Shown here: in pieces, positions 51,446-60,335 of the stretch
How positions within the stretch are numbered: the stretch's first letter is position 1
How the letters are laid out: every line of letters starts with the position of its first letter
From: Clostridium vitabionis
Lineage (GTDB): Bacteria; Bacillota; Clostridia; Lachnospirales; Lachnospiraceae
Length of the DNA: 64,000 nucleotides
Assembly: GCF_015351765.1 (NCBI RefSeq)
Contig: NZ_JADKQA010000002.1
Coordinates: forward strand, 268,913-332,912
Reading direction: 5' to 3'
The notes under the pieces: model-generated
The model's input: the letters and a program-made list of their open reading frames with translations, nothing else
What the model was told of the DNA's origin: nothing
The model's database searches: none
Position numbers and translations under genes: made by a program

Positions 51446-51635
51446 AAGCATCGATGCTGAAATCAACAAGGTCAAATCCGATATGTCCAGGCTGCAGGAC
51501 AGATATGATAAACTCGCAGACAAACTTAAGGGACTTCAGGAACAGAAACGGCGGATTGAAGCTGATGTCATCATGGATGCTTACCTCAAGAGCGGCAAGA
51601 GTCTTGATGAGATCATGACGTTTCTGAATCCCTGA
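51423..51635 (+). CDS. small coiled-coil protein encoded after the transposase
   Basis: A 70-residue highly charged protein, predicted coiled coil (MARKKSTESIDAEINKVKS, QDRYDKLADKLKGLQEQKRR). It overlaps the transposase end by 23 bases in another frame with AAGGAGG upstream. It may be a partner or regulator of the transposase; no function is known to me. Confidence 0.6.
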   Translation: MARKKSTESIDAEINKVKSDMSRLQDRYDKLADKLKGLQEQKRRIEADVIMDAYLKSGKSLDEIMTFLNP

Positions 51636-51667
51636 AGGCGTTTAGTGTAACTTTTTTGCAGAGTTCA

Positions 51668-52075
51668 CAGTACTATGAGTCGCTCGCGGCGGTCTATCTG
51701 GAGATTGACAGCGCGCCGGACATTTACCTGAAGGATGGAACCCCGGCGGTGTTCGGCAACGCGGTGATGGAGATCGGCCATGGCTTTCATATCCTCCGGA
51801 TGAATGACCAGATGAAGAGCCTGCTTCGCGATGATGTGCAGGCGGATGGGATGGAGTTTGTCCTTAAGGAGAATAGCGGGATCGCTTCCGTTCTCCGGAC
51901 CGGGGCGGGAAAAGTGCGCGCACGCCACGGCGTCTGCGATCTCCGGGCGAATCTGGAAGGACAGACCATATACGGGCAGCTCTCTTTCCTTGCGGAGGAT
52001 CCGGAGCGCGGAAAGACGGCGTTTATCCTGCATCTCTCCAATTTAAACCTGGATTTACTGTTGAAGGGCGAGTGA
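51668..52075 (+). pseudogene. GGDEF-EAL gene, 3' part
   Basis: The frame QYYESLAAVYLEIDSAPDIY continues for about 135 residues as a PAS-like or related C-terminal domain (EIGHGFHILRMNDQMKSLL, LRANLEGQTIYGQLSFLAED). In codon phase it follows GIDQ of the 5' part across the duplicated CAGTACT. It has no credible start of its own outside the IS. Confidence 0.75.
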
Positions 52076-52101
52076 AGGCATGCCTGGCGGCGGACGCCGC
52101 A

Positions 52102-52130
52102 TTTACTTCATTGCGGGTTGGGATTATAAT
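52102..52130 (+). promoter_or_regulatory. probable promoter of the minor-pilin operon
   Basis: TTTACT (52102-52107) and TATAAT (52125-52130), 17 bases apart, about 135 bases before the first minor-pilin gene. Confidence 0.55.
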
Positions 52131-52265
52131 GATTCTGCCCGTGAAGATGCGCGGCATCATGGATCGCGTGATGATCGTGTCAACGTCTGACACCATGCAT
52201 GCCTGCATCCAGACGGTGGTGGACTTATGGAGCAGATTGTTTGAAAAGTACATACATCTTGGAAA

Positions 52266-53987
52266 ATGAAACACACGCAGAATGTAAGGAAGATAATCAG
52301 GAATAAGCTGGGGTCGCAGGGCGGCGCCTCCCTGCTGGTGGCGCTGCTGTTTTTTGCCATGTGCGCGGCAGCCGGATCCGCTGTGCTGGCCGCCGCGACG
52401 GCAAGTATGGGAAGAGCCGCGGATGCGGACACGGACGCGAATATCCAGCGGTACAGCCTGGAATCCGCCGCGCAGACAATCGCGGCAGCGCTTGAGGTTC
52501 ACGGCGATGGCAAGGCACCGGATTTCCAGGCCAGGCAGTCATGGCAGTTTCAGCAGGTTTCCGCGGATTACGGGACGGCGGGGGATACCGGAAGCCTGAA
52601 TACGGCGGATGCGCAGGTGGTTTATACCGGGACGGTGCCGTCGTCAGACATCGGCGCGGCCATCTATAGCGGGAGCGATTACCTGACGCCCACAGAATCC
52701 TATATTACCGCAGGGGATTATGTCCTGAAGGCCGGCCAGGTTGCTGCCTCAGCAGGATATCGCGTGCCCTATCCCCAGCTGGACAGTGCGTGGAGTTCCT
52801 CCGGTGACGGCAGCTCCCTCAATAACGCCTGGAACGACACCTGGACAGGCGGCAATGCCGTGCCGGGCAGCGCAGGCCAGCCTGTTCAGTCTTCCGGAAA
52901 TTCAGGGCAGGTGGCACAGGGCAGCACTGGGGTGGCCAGCACCCTGGCGGATCTGAGAAATACGCTGGCCGAAGGTATCTACCGCTATTACTGGGAAATC
53001 ATCAATAACGAAGAAGATGATGATGATTCCGGGGATGCCGATGGTTCCGGGGATGCCGATGATTCCGGGGAGACCGATACTTCCGGGGATACTGAGGATT
53101 CCGGCGGCGATGAGGATGACCCGTGGGATATGGCCGCGCCGCCGGATATTACGGCGAGCGAGTGGCAGAGCCTCGTCGAGGATGCGGACAGCTACACAGT
53201 TGCCACAGATCAGGATGCCCCGCTGACGATCGACGCCTCGGAGATTTCCGGTTCCATCTACCCGGTCTATGCGGATCTCTCGATGGATCAGACGTTCACG
53301 ATGACGATCCACCTGTATTGTGGCAGCAAAAATGGCAAAGATACCACGAAATCCATCAGGGGAAAATGTGATGCTTATACGTCGCAGCTCTGGCTGATCG
53401 TCCGGCCATCTGCGGGTTCATCGGATGCCGGGGACGCTTCGGGTAACGAGGACGCTCAGGGTAACGAGGACGCTCCGGATGCCGGGGACGCTCCGGATGC
53501 CGTGGAGGCTCCGGATGCCGGGGACGCTCCGGATGCCGGGGATGCTTCAGCGGCGCCGGGTGCTTCAGAAACTTTGGTATCTGCAGATGCTTCAGGTGGG
53601 GAGGCGGAACCGGTCGTCAGGTTTGAGCAGACGAGCGCGCCTGCCGAGACCAGGAACCTCCCTGACCTCTATACACTGGTGGGGAAGGATCTGACGGTGA
53701 GGGCGGCGAGCCTGGATGAGGCAAAAGAGGTTGTCTCCCAGCTGTACCAGGGGAGCAATGATATCGCCCAGTTTAAAGACGCACAGGAACCGGCCGGCGG
53801 GGACGCGGAGTATACCTACGACCTTTACCAGCTCACAAAGTCTGACGCGAAGGTATCCCGCACGACATACCAGCGCACGGTAACATTTTCCATGAACTGG
53901 GAAGACGCGGAGATCACCTCAGTGGATCCGGACAGCAGGGATTCTTCAAATGCGAAGGGGGATAGTGGTTCAGCCGATGGCCAATAA
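52266..53987 (+). CDS. PilX-like T4P accessory protein with acidic repeats
   Basis: A 573-residue protein with one N-terminal helix after a basic stretch (GGASLLVALLFFAMCAAAG, about 19-45), resembling PilX-type minor-pilin-like proteins. There is no canonical GFTLxE site; GASLL may serve. The body has two acidic low-complexity tracts (about 250-285, Asp/Ser/Gly; about 380-430, Asp/Ala/Gly/Pro) and Ser/Gly-rich segments, so much of it is likely unstructured or surface-exposed. It overlaps the next gene by eight bases. Confidence 0.6.
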   Translation: MKHTQNVRKIIRNKLGSQGGASLLVALLFFAMCAAAGSAVLAAATASMGRAADADTDANIQRYSLESAAQTIAAALEVHGDGKAPDFQARQSWQFQQVSADYGTAGDTGSLNTADAQVVYTGTVPSSDIGAAIYSGSDYLTPTESYITAGDYVLKAGQVAASAGYRVPYPQLDSAWSSSGDGSSLNNAWNDTWTGGNAVPGSAGQPVQSSGNSGQVAQGSTGVASTLADLRNTLAEGIYRYYWEIINNEEDDDDSGDADGSGDADDSGETDTSGDTEDSGGDEDDPWDMAAPPDITASEWQSLVEDADSYTVATDQDAPLTIDASEISGSIYPVYADLSMDQTFTMTIHLYCGSKNGKDTTKSIRGKCDAYTSQLWLIVRPSAGSSDAGDASGNEDAQGNEDAPDAGDAPDAVEAPDAGDAPDAGDASAAPGASETLVSADASGGEAEPVVRFEQTSAPAETRNLPDLYTLVGKDLTVRAASLDEAKEVVSQLYQGSNDIAQFKDAQEPAGGDAEYTYDLYQLTKSDAKVSRTTYQRTVTFSMNWEDAEITSVDPDSRDSSNAKGDSGSADGQ

Positions 53988-54366
53988 ATATTTGAGAAAG
54001 CTTCATGACCGGAGAGGGGAATCCCTCGCGGAAGTGCTCGCTGCCATGCTGGTGATGGCGCTCGGGATGACGCTCCTGGTCTCCATGCTTGCCGCTTCCA
54101 GCAAGCTGATCGCAAAGTCAGATTCGCGATTTTCCCGAAAAATCGGACAGAAAAACAACATTGAGGCGGTGGGAAATGTCGATGGAGCGGTTTCCTCAGG
54201 CGAGCGTCGCGGAAATCTCAAGATCACCGGGGAAAATGGCAGTGCGGTAACCGGCAAAGACCCTGATTTTTCCAGCAGCCTGAGGAATCTGAAGATTTCC
54301 CTGCCGGTGATCGGGGAAAATTCGGATAATCTTGTCCTGACGTATCGGTATGGCGGAGACAAATGA
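53980..54366 (+). CDS. minor pilin, PilV/PulI-like
   Basis: A 128-residue pseudopilin. The leader ends DRRGESLAEVLAAMLVMALG, an R-G-E cleavage context with the conserved Glu at +5 and a hydrophobic helix. The soluble part is small. Its start overlaps the upstream stop by eight bases and its stop overlaps the next start, marking an operon. Confidence 0.75.
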   Translation, partial: ANKYLRKLHDRRGESLAEVLAAMLVMALGMTLLVSMLAASSKLIAKSDSRFSRKIGQKNNIEAVGNVDGAVSSGERRGNLKITGENGSAVTGKDPDFSSSLRNLKISLPVIGENSDNLVLTYRYGGDK

Positions 54367-55106
54367 AAAAAATGCGGAGTTCGGAACAGACCAAGAGATG
54401 GAACAGGAAGGGATTCTCCCTGGCGGAGACACTGGTGACGCTGCTGATCCTGTCGTTTGTCATGGGGGGCATTGTCAGCGGTTCTTCCGCGGCGCTCAAG
54501 GTATACCGGCAGGCAAGAAGGAAGGCGGATGCGCAGACGCTGCTTTCCACCGCGATTCTCGCGCTGTCGGAAAATCTGTATTACAGCAAAAACGTGTCGT
54601 ATGATTCCAGTTTCCAGGTAACGGGCTTTGATTCGGAGACGACCGGATACCGGCAGACCTATGCGAATGGTGGAACAGACGGGATCTATATCGTGCCGCC
54701 GGAGGGCGCGGATGCTTCGAGTGTATCCGGGGCTTCTGACGCCGCCGGCGCTTCCGGGACTTCGGGTGCCTCCGGGGTCTCAGGTTCTTCCGGGGGCTCT
54801 GGCGCTGCCGGCGCCTCCGGAGGTTCAGGCACTGCCGGAATTTCCGGGACTTCGGATACCGGGTTCGAGGCGCTGCCCCGGTCAGAGAGCGTGCCGGTTG
54901 TATCCGCGAAGACCCAGGTGAAGTCAGGCCTCAACCTTTATGCCTCCCTCAAGGACGGCGCAATTTATTATGATCCTGGGCATCAGTGCTACTATTTTAC
55001 CGTCGAGATCCTGGACGCTTCTGACGGCACACACCAACAGCCGGTTGTGGAGCAGAAAGCATATATCCGTTCGTCATTGACGATCGGGACAGGAGACGGC
55101 CAGTAA
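54363..55106 (+). CDS. minor pilin, PilW/PulJ-like, with Gly-Ala-Ser repeat insert
   Basis: A 247-residue prepilin with the site RKGFSLAETLVTLLILSFV. The middle (about 120-165) is a low-complexity collagen-like run of Gly-Ala-Ser triplets (GASGTSGASGVSGSSGG), an unusual flexible spacer in a pilin. C-terminal head follows. ATGA overlap with the previous gene. Confidence 0.75.
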   Translation: MKKMRSSEQTKRWNRKGFSLAETLVTLLILSFVMGGIVSGSSAALKVYRQARRKADAQTLLSTAILALSENLYYSKNVSYDSSFQVTGFDSETTGYRQTYANGGTDGIYIVPPEGADASSVSGASDAAGASGTSGASGVSGSSGGSGAAGASGGSGTAGISGTSDTGFEALPRSESVPVVSAKTQVKSGLNLYASLKDGAIYYDPGHQCYYFTVEILDASDGTHQQPVVEQKAYIRSSLTIGTGDGQ

Positions 55107-55132
55107 GAGGGAAGATCTGCGGGGCAGGATAA

Positions 55133-58072
55133 ATGTCTAGTTTGTTTGGAAAGCATCAACGATTACAAAAGTTTGAGGAAAAGCGCGAAAAAAATCATTC
55201 CGGGTTTACGCTCGCAGAGGTGCTGGTGGTTATCGCAATCATCGGCATTCTCTGCGCGTTTGGCTTTACGGGAATAGCCCAGTATCAGCGGAACCTGAAA
55301 CTCACAGAGATGGATGATACCGCCCGGGAGATATTTGCCGCTGCCCAGAACCATCTCACCGAAGCCCGGTCTACCGGCGAATGGGACAGGATTTACGCAA
55401 AGAATACGGCAAATGCTTCCGGCGGGGAGAGGTTTTATTTTGGGGAAAATCTCACGGAGAAGCAGGCGCAGGCTGCGGGGATTCCGGTTCCGGACGGCGA
55501 TGATTTCCGAGTTGTCCGGTACCCGGATGGCCGGTTTTCTGATGAGGACAGCATCTTTGACCGCGATAAGTCTGTGCTCGGCATCATGCTGCCGCTGGGC
55601 TCCGTCGATGAGACTGTCCGCAGGGGCGGTTCTTATGTCATTGAGTATGACGCCACCAGCGCCTCCGTCTATGGCGTTTTCTATACGGACGACAGCAGCG
55701 GGGTCACGGAGGCGGATATCTCCGCGATTGACCGGATGGATGGCGGCCGGGACAATTCCGCGAACCGGATCCGCTACAGCCGCGAGGGAAGCGGCCATCG
55801 CTATGCCATCGGGTACTATGGGGGTTCTATCGGGGCGGATATCCGGAAACAGGGAAGCGGCTCGGCGGAAGAGGCGGACGTCACCTACACGCTGGATCCG
55901 GTGAAGGTTGAGCTGGTCAACGAGGAACGGCTCCTCCTGGTCGTGACCGATCCCAACCCGGTCTCCCTGGAGAGGCAGTATCATACCCTGTACTCAAAAT
56001 ATCCGCACAGCACTGTCGAGCGTGCCAGCTATCAGCTGACGCTCTCTCTTCATGAAAATCATTCGGACCGCCAGGTTCTGCTCCCCGTTGGCCAGCCCGA
56101 CTACGCTGACCCGGAAAATGGCGTATCGGTCTATGTCCTGGACAGTGTCACAGACGGAGAGGATAAGCAGTTTAAGCGCTTTGCCTCGGCCTCGCCGCGC
56201 ACGGCGGATGCTTCTTCCAGTGCAGCGGATTCGTCAGAGGGCACAGATGGCCTGACCCTGGGCGCGGATATCTACGTCTCCGCGGAGGCTTCGGCCACAT
56301 GGGGTGGCCGCACCATCCGCGCGGAGGAGAAGTCGAACGTCACCAATTCCTTATTTGCCGATCATTCGACGCCGGTTTCCGCCAGGATCGCCAATGGCCG
56401 CCATCTGCAGAATCTTTCCCAGCCGGTGTCGTCCATCAGCACGGTCACGAGCGCGGTTATCGTGAAGGATATCCGCTGGAACGGGGGAGCGGAGGACAGT
56501 TTTGCCGGCAAGATCAAGGAAGAAAATCGGAAATATGCCGGTACTGCATCAAAGCTTACCGGAACCGCAGGGGATTTCCAGCCGATCGTCAACCCGCAGC
56601 TGGAGCAGCTGAGCGGCTCGTTTACTGCCCCGGATTCATCCGAGGCCTCATCGCCATATCCAGTCCTTTCCTCCTTTACCATCCAAGGAGAGGGAAATGC
56701 GAGTGCCGGCCTGGTCGCCTCGGCAGATCATAGTATCCGGATCTCCGGGCTTACGCTGGATAGATTTACGGTGACTTCGAACGGGGGGCCTGCCGCGGTA
56801 CTGCTCGGCACCGTAACGGCTGGTTCTGCGGCGCCTGGATCCGGCAGCGCGCTGCTCGTCGATCTGGTCAGTGTCAGCATCACGAATTCTTCTGTGCAAT
56901 CCCAGACGGGCTCTGCCGGGCTTCTGCTTGGCGAGGCGGCTGAACAGGTTAACCGGGTACTGATCTCGAATTGCGCTTCATCCGGAAAGATTTTGGTTCA
57001 AGGCGGCATAGCCGGCGGCTTTATCGGCAGCTCCCATGCAGGATCACTCATCATCACGGATTCCGCGATCGGGACAGATCCGGCGGGGACGCCGGCAGGC
57101 GCGTCAGCCGTGCAGGCAGGCACGTCAGCCGGTCAGTCAGATACGGTGCCGGCTTCGACAGGGAAATCGGCAGGTTCGGGCACCAGCCAGCCGTTTGCGG
57201 TTTCCGGAACCGGCGCTGCCGGGGGAATGATCGGTGCATTATCGGGCAGCCTTACCGTCAGGAACTGCCGGGTGATCGGGGGAAAAGAAGGCACCGTGAC
57301 GGCGGGAAATGCCCCTGCCGGCGGCTTCATCGGCGCGCTGAATGTTACCTCGGCATCCAGTTTGTCTCAGAGCTTTTCCTCGGTGTTGGTCCGCGCGGCG
57401 GGGGATGCCGGCGGATTTGCCGGGAATGCCGCCGGAAGCGGAAACCTGGTCATCGACCGGTGCTATAGCGGCGGGCGCACGGTAAATGGACAATATGCGC
57501 AGGATGCCGCGAATGTTACTTCTACCGGCACCGGCAATGCCGGCGGTTTCATTGGAAGCCTGAGCTGCGCGCTCCAGGTTACCAGCAGCTATACGACGGA
57601 CTCCGCACAGAGCGCGGCGGGTAGCGCCGGCGGCTTTATCGGTTATGTGGGTGGAAGTCTTGTCGCCTCGAATACATATTGTACCGGGTTTGTGCGCGCG
57701 CAGGGTACGGGCAGCGCCGGGCTCTTTATTGGGAGCCTCGGCGACAGCGCCGCGCTTAAGGGTGAAAATAATTATTGCCTGAAAGTTCCGGGAAATGAAG
57801 GACTTGCGGTGATAGGAAATGGAAACCCTGCGGTGGGGAATGGCAGCCTGTCTTCGGATTTTGTGAAAATCGCGGAAGTGACAGATCCGGATTCACCCGT
57901 TGCGGTCAACAGTGGGCAGCAGGCAGCGGCCTTTCCCTTTGACGGGAGCATTTCCTTCAGAAAGTATCCCTTTAAGACCGTCGAGCAGCTTGCCGGCGCC
58001 GCATCGGCGTCAGGAGAGCATGTGGGCGACTGGCCGGCGGCAGATGCCGCCGCACAGCCATCGGGAGGGTGA
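55133..58072 (+). CDS. large pilin-like adhesin with GLUG-type repeats
   Basis: A 979-residue protein beginning with a pilin leader (NHSGFTLAEVLVVIAIIGIL), hence a prepilin-peptidase substrate. A middle region (about 65-500) has no family I recognise. The C-terminal 480 residues contain repeats such as AGGFIGS, AAGGMIGALSGSLTVRNC, GNAGGFIGSLSCALQVTSSY and AGGFIGYVGGSLVASNTY, a GLUG-like pattern known in extracellular beta-helical adhesins. By analogy with tip pilins it could be a pilus-tip adhesin. It closes the pilus locus, 27 bases after the PilW-like gene. Confidence 0.75.
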   Translation: MSSLFGKHQRLQKFEEKREKNHSGFTLAEVLVVIAIIGILCAFGFTGIAQYQRNLKLTEMDDTAREIFAAAQNHLTEARSTGEWDRIYAKNTANASGGERFYFGENLTEKQAQAAGIPVPDGDDFRVVRYPDGRFSDEDSIFDRDKSVLGIMLPLGSVDETVRRGGSYVIEYDATSASVYGVFYTDDSSGVTEADISAIDRMDGGRDNSANRIRYSREGSGHRYAIGYYGGSIGADIRKQGSGSAEEADVTYTLDPVKVELVNEERLLLVVTDPNPVSLERQYHTLYSKYPHSTVERASYQLTLSLHENHSDRQVLLPVGQPDYADPENGVSVYVLDSVTDGEDKQFKRFASASPRTADASSSAADSSEGTDGLTLGADIYVSAEASATWGGRTIRAEEKSNVTNSLFADHSTPVSARIANGRHLQNLSQPVSSISTVTSAVIVKDIRWNGGAEDSFAGKIKEENRKYAGTASKLTGTAGDFQPIVNPQLEQLSGSFTAPDSSEASSPYPVLSSFTIQGEGNASAGLVASADHSIRISGLTLDRFTVTSNGGPAAVLLGTVTAGSAAPGSGSALLVDLVSVSITNSSVQSQTGSAGLLLGEAAEQVNRVLISNCASSGKILVQGGIAGGFIGSSHAGSLIITDSAIGTDPAGTPAGASAVQAGTSAGQSDTVPASTGKSAGSGTSQPFAVSGTGAAGGMIGALSGSLTVRNCRVIGGKEGTVTAGNAPAGGFIGALNVTSASSLSQSFSSVLVRAAGDAGGFAGNAAGSGNLVIDRCYSGGRTVNGQYAQDAANVTSTGTGNAGGFIGSLSCALQVTSSYTTDSAQSAAGSAGGFIGYVGGSLVASNTYCTGFVRAQGTGSAGLFIGSLGDSAALKGENNYCLKVPGNEGLAVIGNGNPAVGNGSLSSDFVKIAEVTDPDSPVAVNSGQQAAAFPFDGSISFRKYPFKTVEQLAGAASASGEHVGDWPAADAAAQPSGG

Positions 58073-58137
58073 ACATCCAACCAAGAGGCCAGATTCCCGT
58101 GAAGCGGGAGAACATCCATCAAGAAGGAGAGCATCCA

Positions 58138-59085
58138 TCAGCGTTTTTTTCTCCCGGATAAGATGATGCCGGCGCTCACCATTACCAGGGCGAGGAAGAC
58201 GCGGATACTGAAGGCCTCCCTGGCCTCCCCGAGAAACAGCGCGGAGAGCAGGACGCCGAGTACCGGGTTCATGAACCCGAGAATCGTGATCCGGCTCACA
58301 TCGTTATATTTGAGCAGGAGCCCCCAGAGCGTGTAGGCCCCCGCCGAGATAAAGCCCATGTAGAGGAGAAGTACCCACGCGCTTGGACCGGTCGGCTGGA
58401 GCCGGCCGCCAAGCAGTAAGCCGGCAATGGCAAGCACGATTCCGCCGCAGAAAAACTGCCAGCCGCTCAGGGTGACCGGATTTTCCTTATTTCCGAACTT
58501 TTTGATGAAACAGCCGGCAGCCGCGTTGGCGAGGGCTGCGATGACCATGCAGCCCTCGCCGGCAAAGCTGACCGGACCTGCGGCAGACGCGCCTTTGGTC
58601 ACGATGAGCAGGACGCCGAGAAAGCCGATCATGCAGCCGAGAACTTTGCCTGTGGTCAGCTTCTCAAATCGGAAGACAAACGCGGCAAGAAACAGCGAGA
58701 AGAAGGTTCCGGCCGCATTGATGACCGAGCCGCGCACGCCGCTCGTGTGCGCGAGCGCGGTGTAGAAGAAGATGTACTGCAGGATGGTCTGGAACAGCAT
58801 CAGCACGAAGACATACGGCCAGCTGGTTTTCTTCGGATAGAGAAATCTGTGCTGCTGGATGCTTCCCAACGTGATCACCATGATCCCGGCGATAAAGAAC
58901 CGGACACCCGCAAAAACGAAGCGCGATGCCAGATCGCCGGCACCGATCGTGAACAATTCATAACCAATCTTGATCGCCGGTGAGGCGGAACCCCAGAGAA
59001 AACAGCAAATGAAGGCAAAAAAGAAGACTGCTGCCGGGCGCGTCCAGAATTTTTCTGATCCGGTTTTCGTCTGTGTTGAATCCAT
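58138..59085 (-). CDS. EamA/DMT-superfamily transporter
   Basis: A 315-residue membrane protein with ten hydrophobic helices in two EamA halves (FAFICCFLWGSASPAIKIGYE, FFYTALAHTSGVRGSVINA; and MVIAALANAAAGCFIKKFG, FISAGAYTLWGLLLKYNDV). Probable metabolite exporter, substrate unknown. Convergent with the adhesin gene with 65 bases between. Confidence 0.85.
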   Translation of the reverse strand: MDSTQTKTGSEKFWTRPAAVFFFAFICCFLWGSASPAIKIGYELFTIGAGDLASRFVFAGVRFFIAGIMVITLGSIQQHRFLYPKKTSWPYVFVLMLFQTILQYIFFYTALAHTSGVRGSVINAAGTFFSLFLAAFVFRFEKLTTGKVLGCMIGFLGVLLIVTKGASAAGPVSFAGEGCMVIAALANAAAGCFIKKFGNKENPVTLSGWQFFCGGIVLAIAGLLLGGRLQPTGPSAWVLLLYMGFISAGAYTLWGLLLKYNDVSRITILGFMNPVLGVLLSALFLGEAREAFSIRVFLALVMVSAGIILSGRKKR

Positions 59086-59241
59086 GTCCGTTCTTATCCC
59101 CCTGTTTTTGGCTAAGTATGATTAGGCAATACGAAAGGTATTCTACCATACCAAAGGGGTTCTTGCCAGGACTCTCCGGTATGGAGGGATGGTTTGGCCG
59201 GCAGGGGGAACCACACGTGAAGAATGGAAGTTTTCAGTTTT

Positions 59242-60183
59242 TTAATCCCGTTCGTCTGCGGGAAGGTTGTAATAGTCCAGAACAAAATTCCAAAAATCCT
59301 GCGCAGCCTCGGTCAGCAGCATTTTCCGTTTTCGAAGGAGACGGATGCGGCGGAAGGATTCATAATTTTTAATTTTTAAGATTTTCAGTCCGGGGCAGAG
59401 CATCCGGGCGTCATCCAGACAGGCGTTGGGCAAAATGGCTACCGCAGATCCGGAACGGACAATGTGCATTTTCAGGAGAAAGTCATCTGTCTGAAATAGG
59501 ATCCGGGGCCAGAAGCCCGCATTCTGGCAGATCTGGTAGGTTATGTCATTAATGAAGGCAGTATTGACGCGCATGGTAATGAATGGGGCGTCCTGCAGAA
59601 GAGACAAATCGATGGTATCGGTATCGACGGGCAGATCATTGAAAGCAGGAAAGGCAGGACCCATGACCAGAAACATCTGTTCTTCAAACAGGGTCTGGGA
59701 AACCCAAAACTGTCCGCTGCTGCTGTCTGATACCGCATCTTCATTTGCGGAACTGCGGAGAATAAAATCTGCTTCGTGATCGGAAAGGGAGCCCATCTGA
59801 CCTAAGGAGGATTGCAGAAGCATGAATTCTGTCAGGGGATTCAGCCGCTGGTATTCCGCCACACAAGGCCAGATGATGGGTGCGAAGCACCAGCAGTCGA
59901 CAGTGATGCGGTCTGTGATGTCATAGATGGTATTTTTTACATCCAGGATTCCGGCATCCAGGTATTGCAGAGATTTTTCCGCATATTCCCGGAACCGTCT
60001 TCCGTTGGCATTGAGCCGGATGCGGTTTCCTATCCGATCAAACAGCGGCGTGCCGAGTTCTCTCTCCAGGGTGTGCAGAGATTTGCTCAGGGTGGGCTGC
60101 GCGATATTTAGAAAATCCGCAGTTTTGGATACATGTTCATATTTGACCAGAGCCATAAAATATCGGAGTTGCTTCAGTTCCAT
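59242..60183 (-). CDS. LysR-family transcriptional regulator
   Basis: A 313-residue LTTR. The N-terminal HTH is MELKQLRYFMALVKYEHVSK ... IAQPTLSKSLHTLERELGTPLFDR (1-60), with a substrate-binding domain after. It is divergent from the MBL-fold gene, the usual arrangement for an LTTR target. A dyad ATAGC-TTCCAG-GCTAT lies between them. Confidence 0.88.
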   Translation of the reverse strand: MELKQLRYFMALVKYEHVSKTADFLNIAQPTLSKSLHTLERELGTPLFDRIGNRIRLNANGRRFREYAEKSLQYLDAGILDVKNTIYDITDRITVDCWCFAPIIWPCVAEYQRLNPLTEFMLLQSSLGQMGSLSDHEADFILRSSANEDAVSDSSSGQFWVSQTLFEEQMFLVMGPAFPAFNDLPVDTDTIDLSLLQDAPFITMRVNTAFINDITYQICQNAGFWPRILFQTDDFLLKMHIVRSGSAVAILPNACLDDARMLCPGLKILKIKNYESFRRIRLLRKRKMLLTEAAQDFWNFVLDYYNLPADERD

Positions 60184-60205
60184 TCTGTCACCTCAAAGGC
60201 TTGTT

Positions 60206-60221
60206 ATAGCTTCCAGGCTAT
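60206..60221. promoter_or_regulatory. candidate LysR operator
   Basis: ATAGC and GCTAT arms separated by six bases in the divergent spacer, 22 bases upstream of the LysR start. Confidence 0.4.
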
Positions 60222-60335
60222 GATAGCATGATCGCCGTAAAATTGTAAAGAATAATGAAAAATAGTAGACTTTAATCATCAGATTTGGCAATATGGCGGC
60301 TGCGCAGAGCCAGAATATGAAGAAAGCAGGTAAAT

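Larger units (their letters stand above)
49561..51667 (+). mobile_element. IS1634/IS4-like insertion sequence in the GGDEF-EAL gene
   Basis: About 2.1 kb flanked by a 7-bp direct repeat, CAGTACT (49554-49560 and 51668-51674). The ends share TGAACTCT-(T/G)CAA in inverted orientation, offset by two bases. It holds a transposase and a small overlapping gene. Removing one repeat and the IS joins GAT CAG TAC to TAT GAG in frame. Confidence 0.85.
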
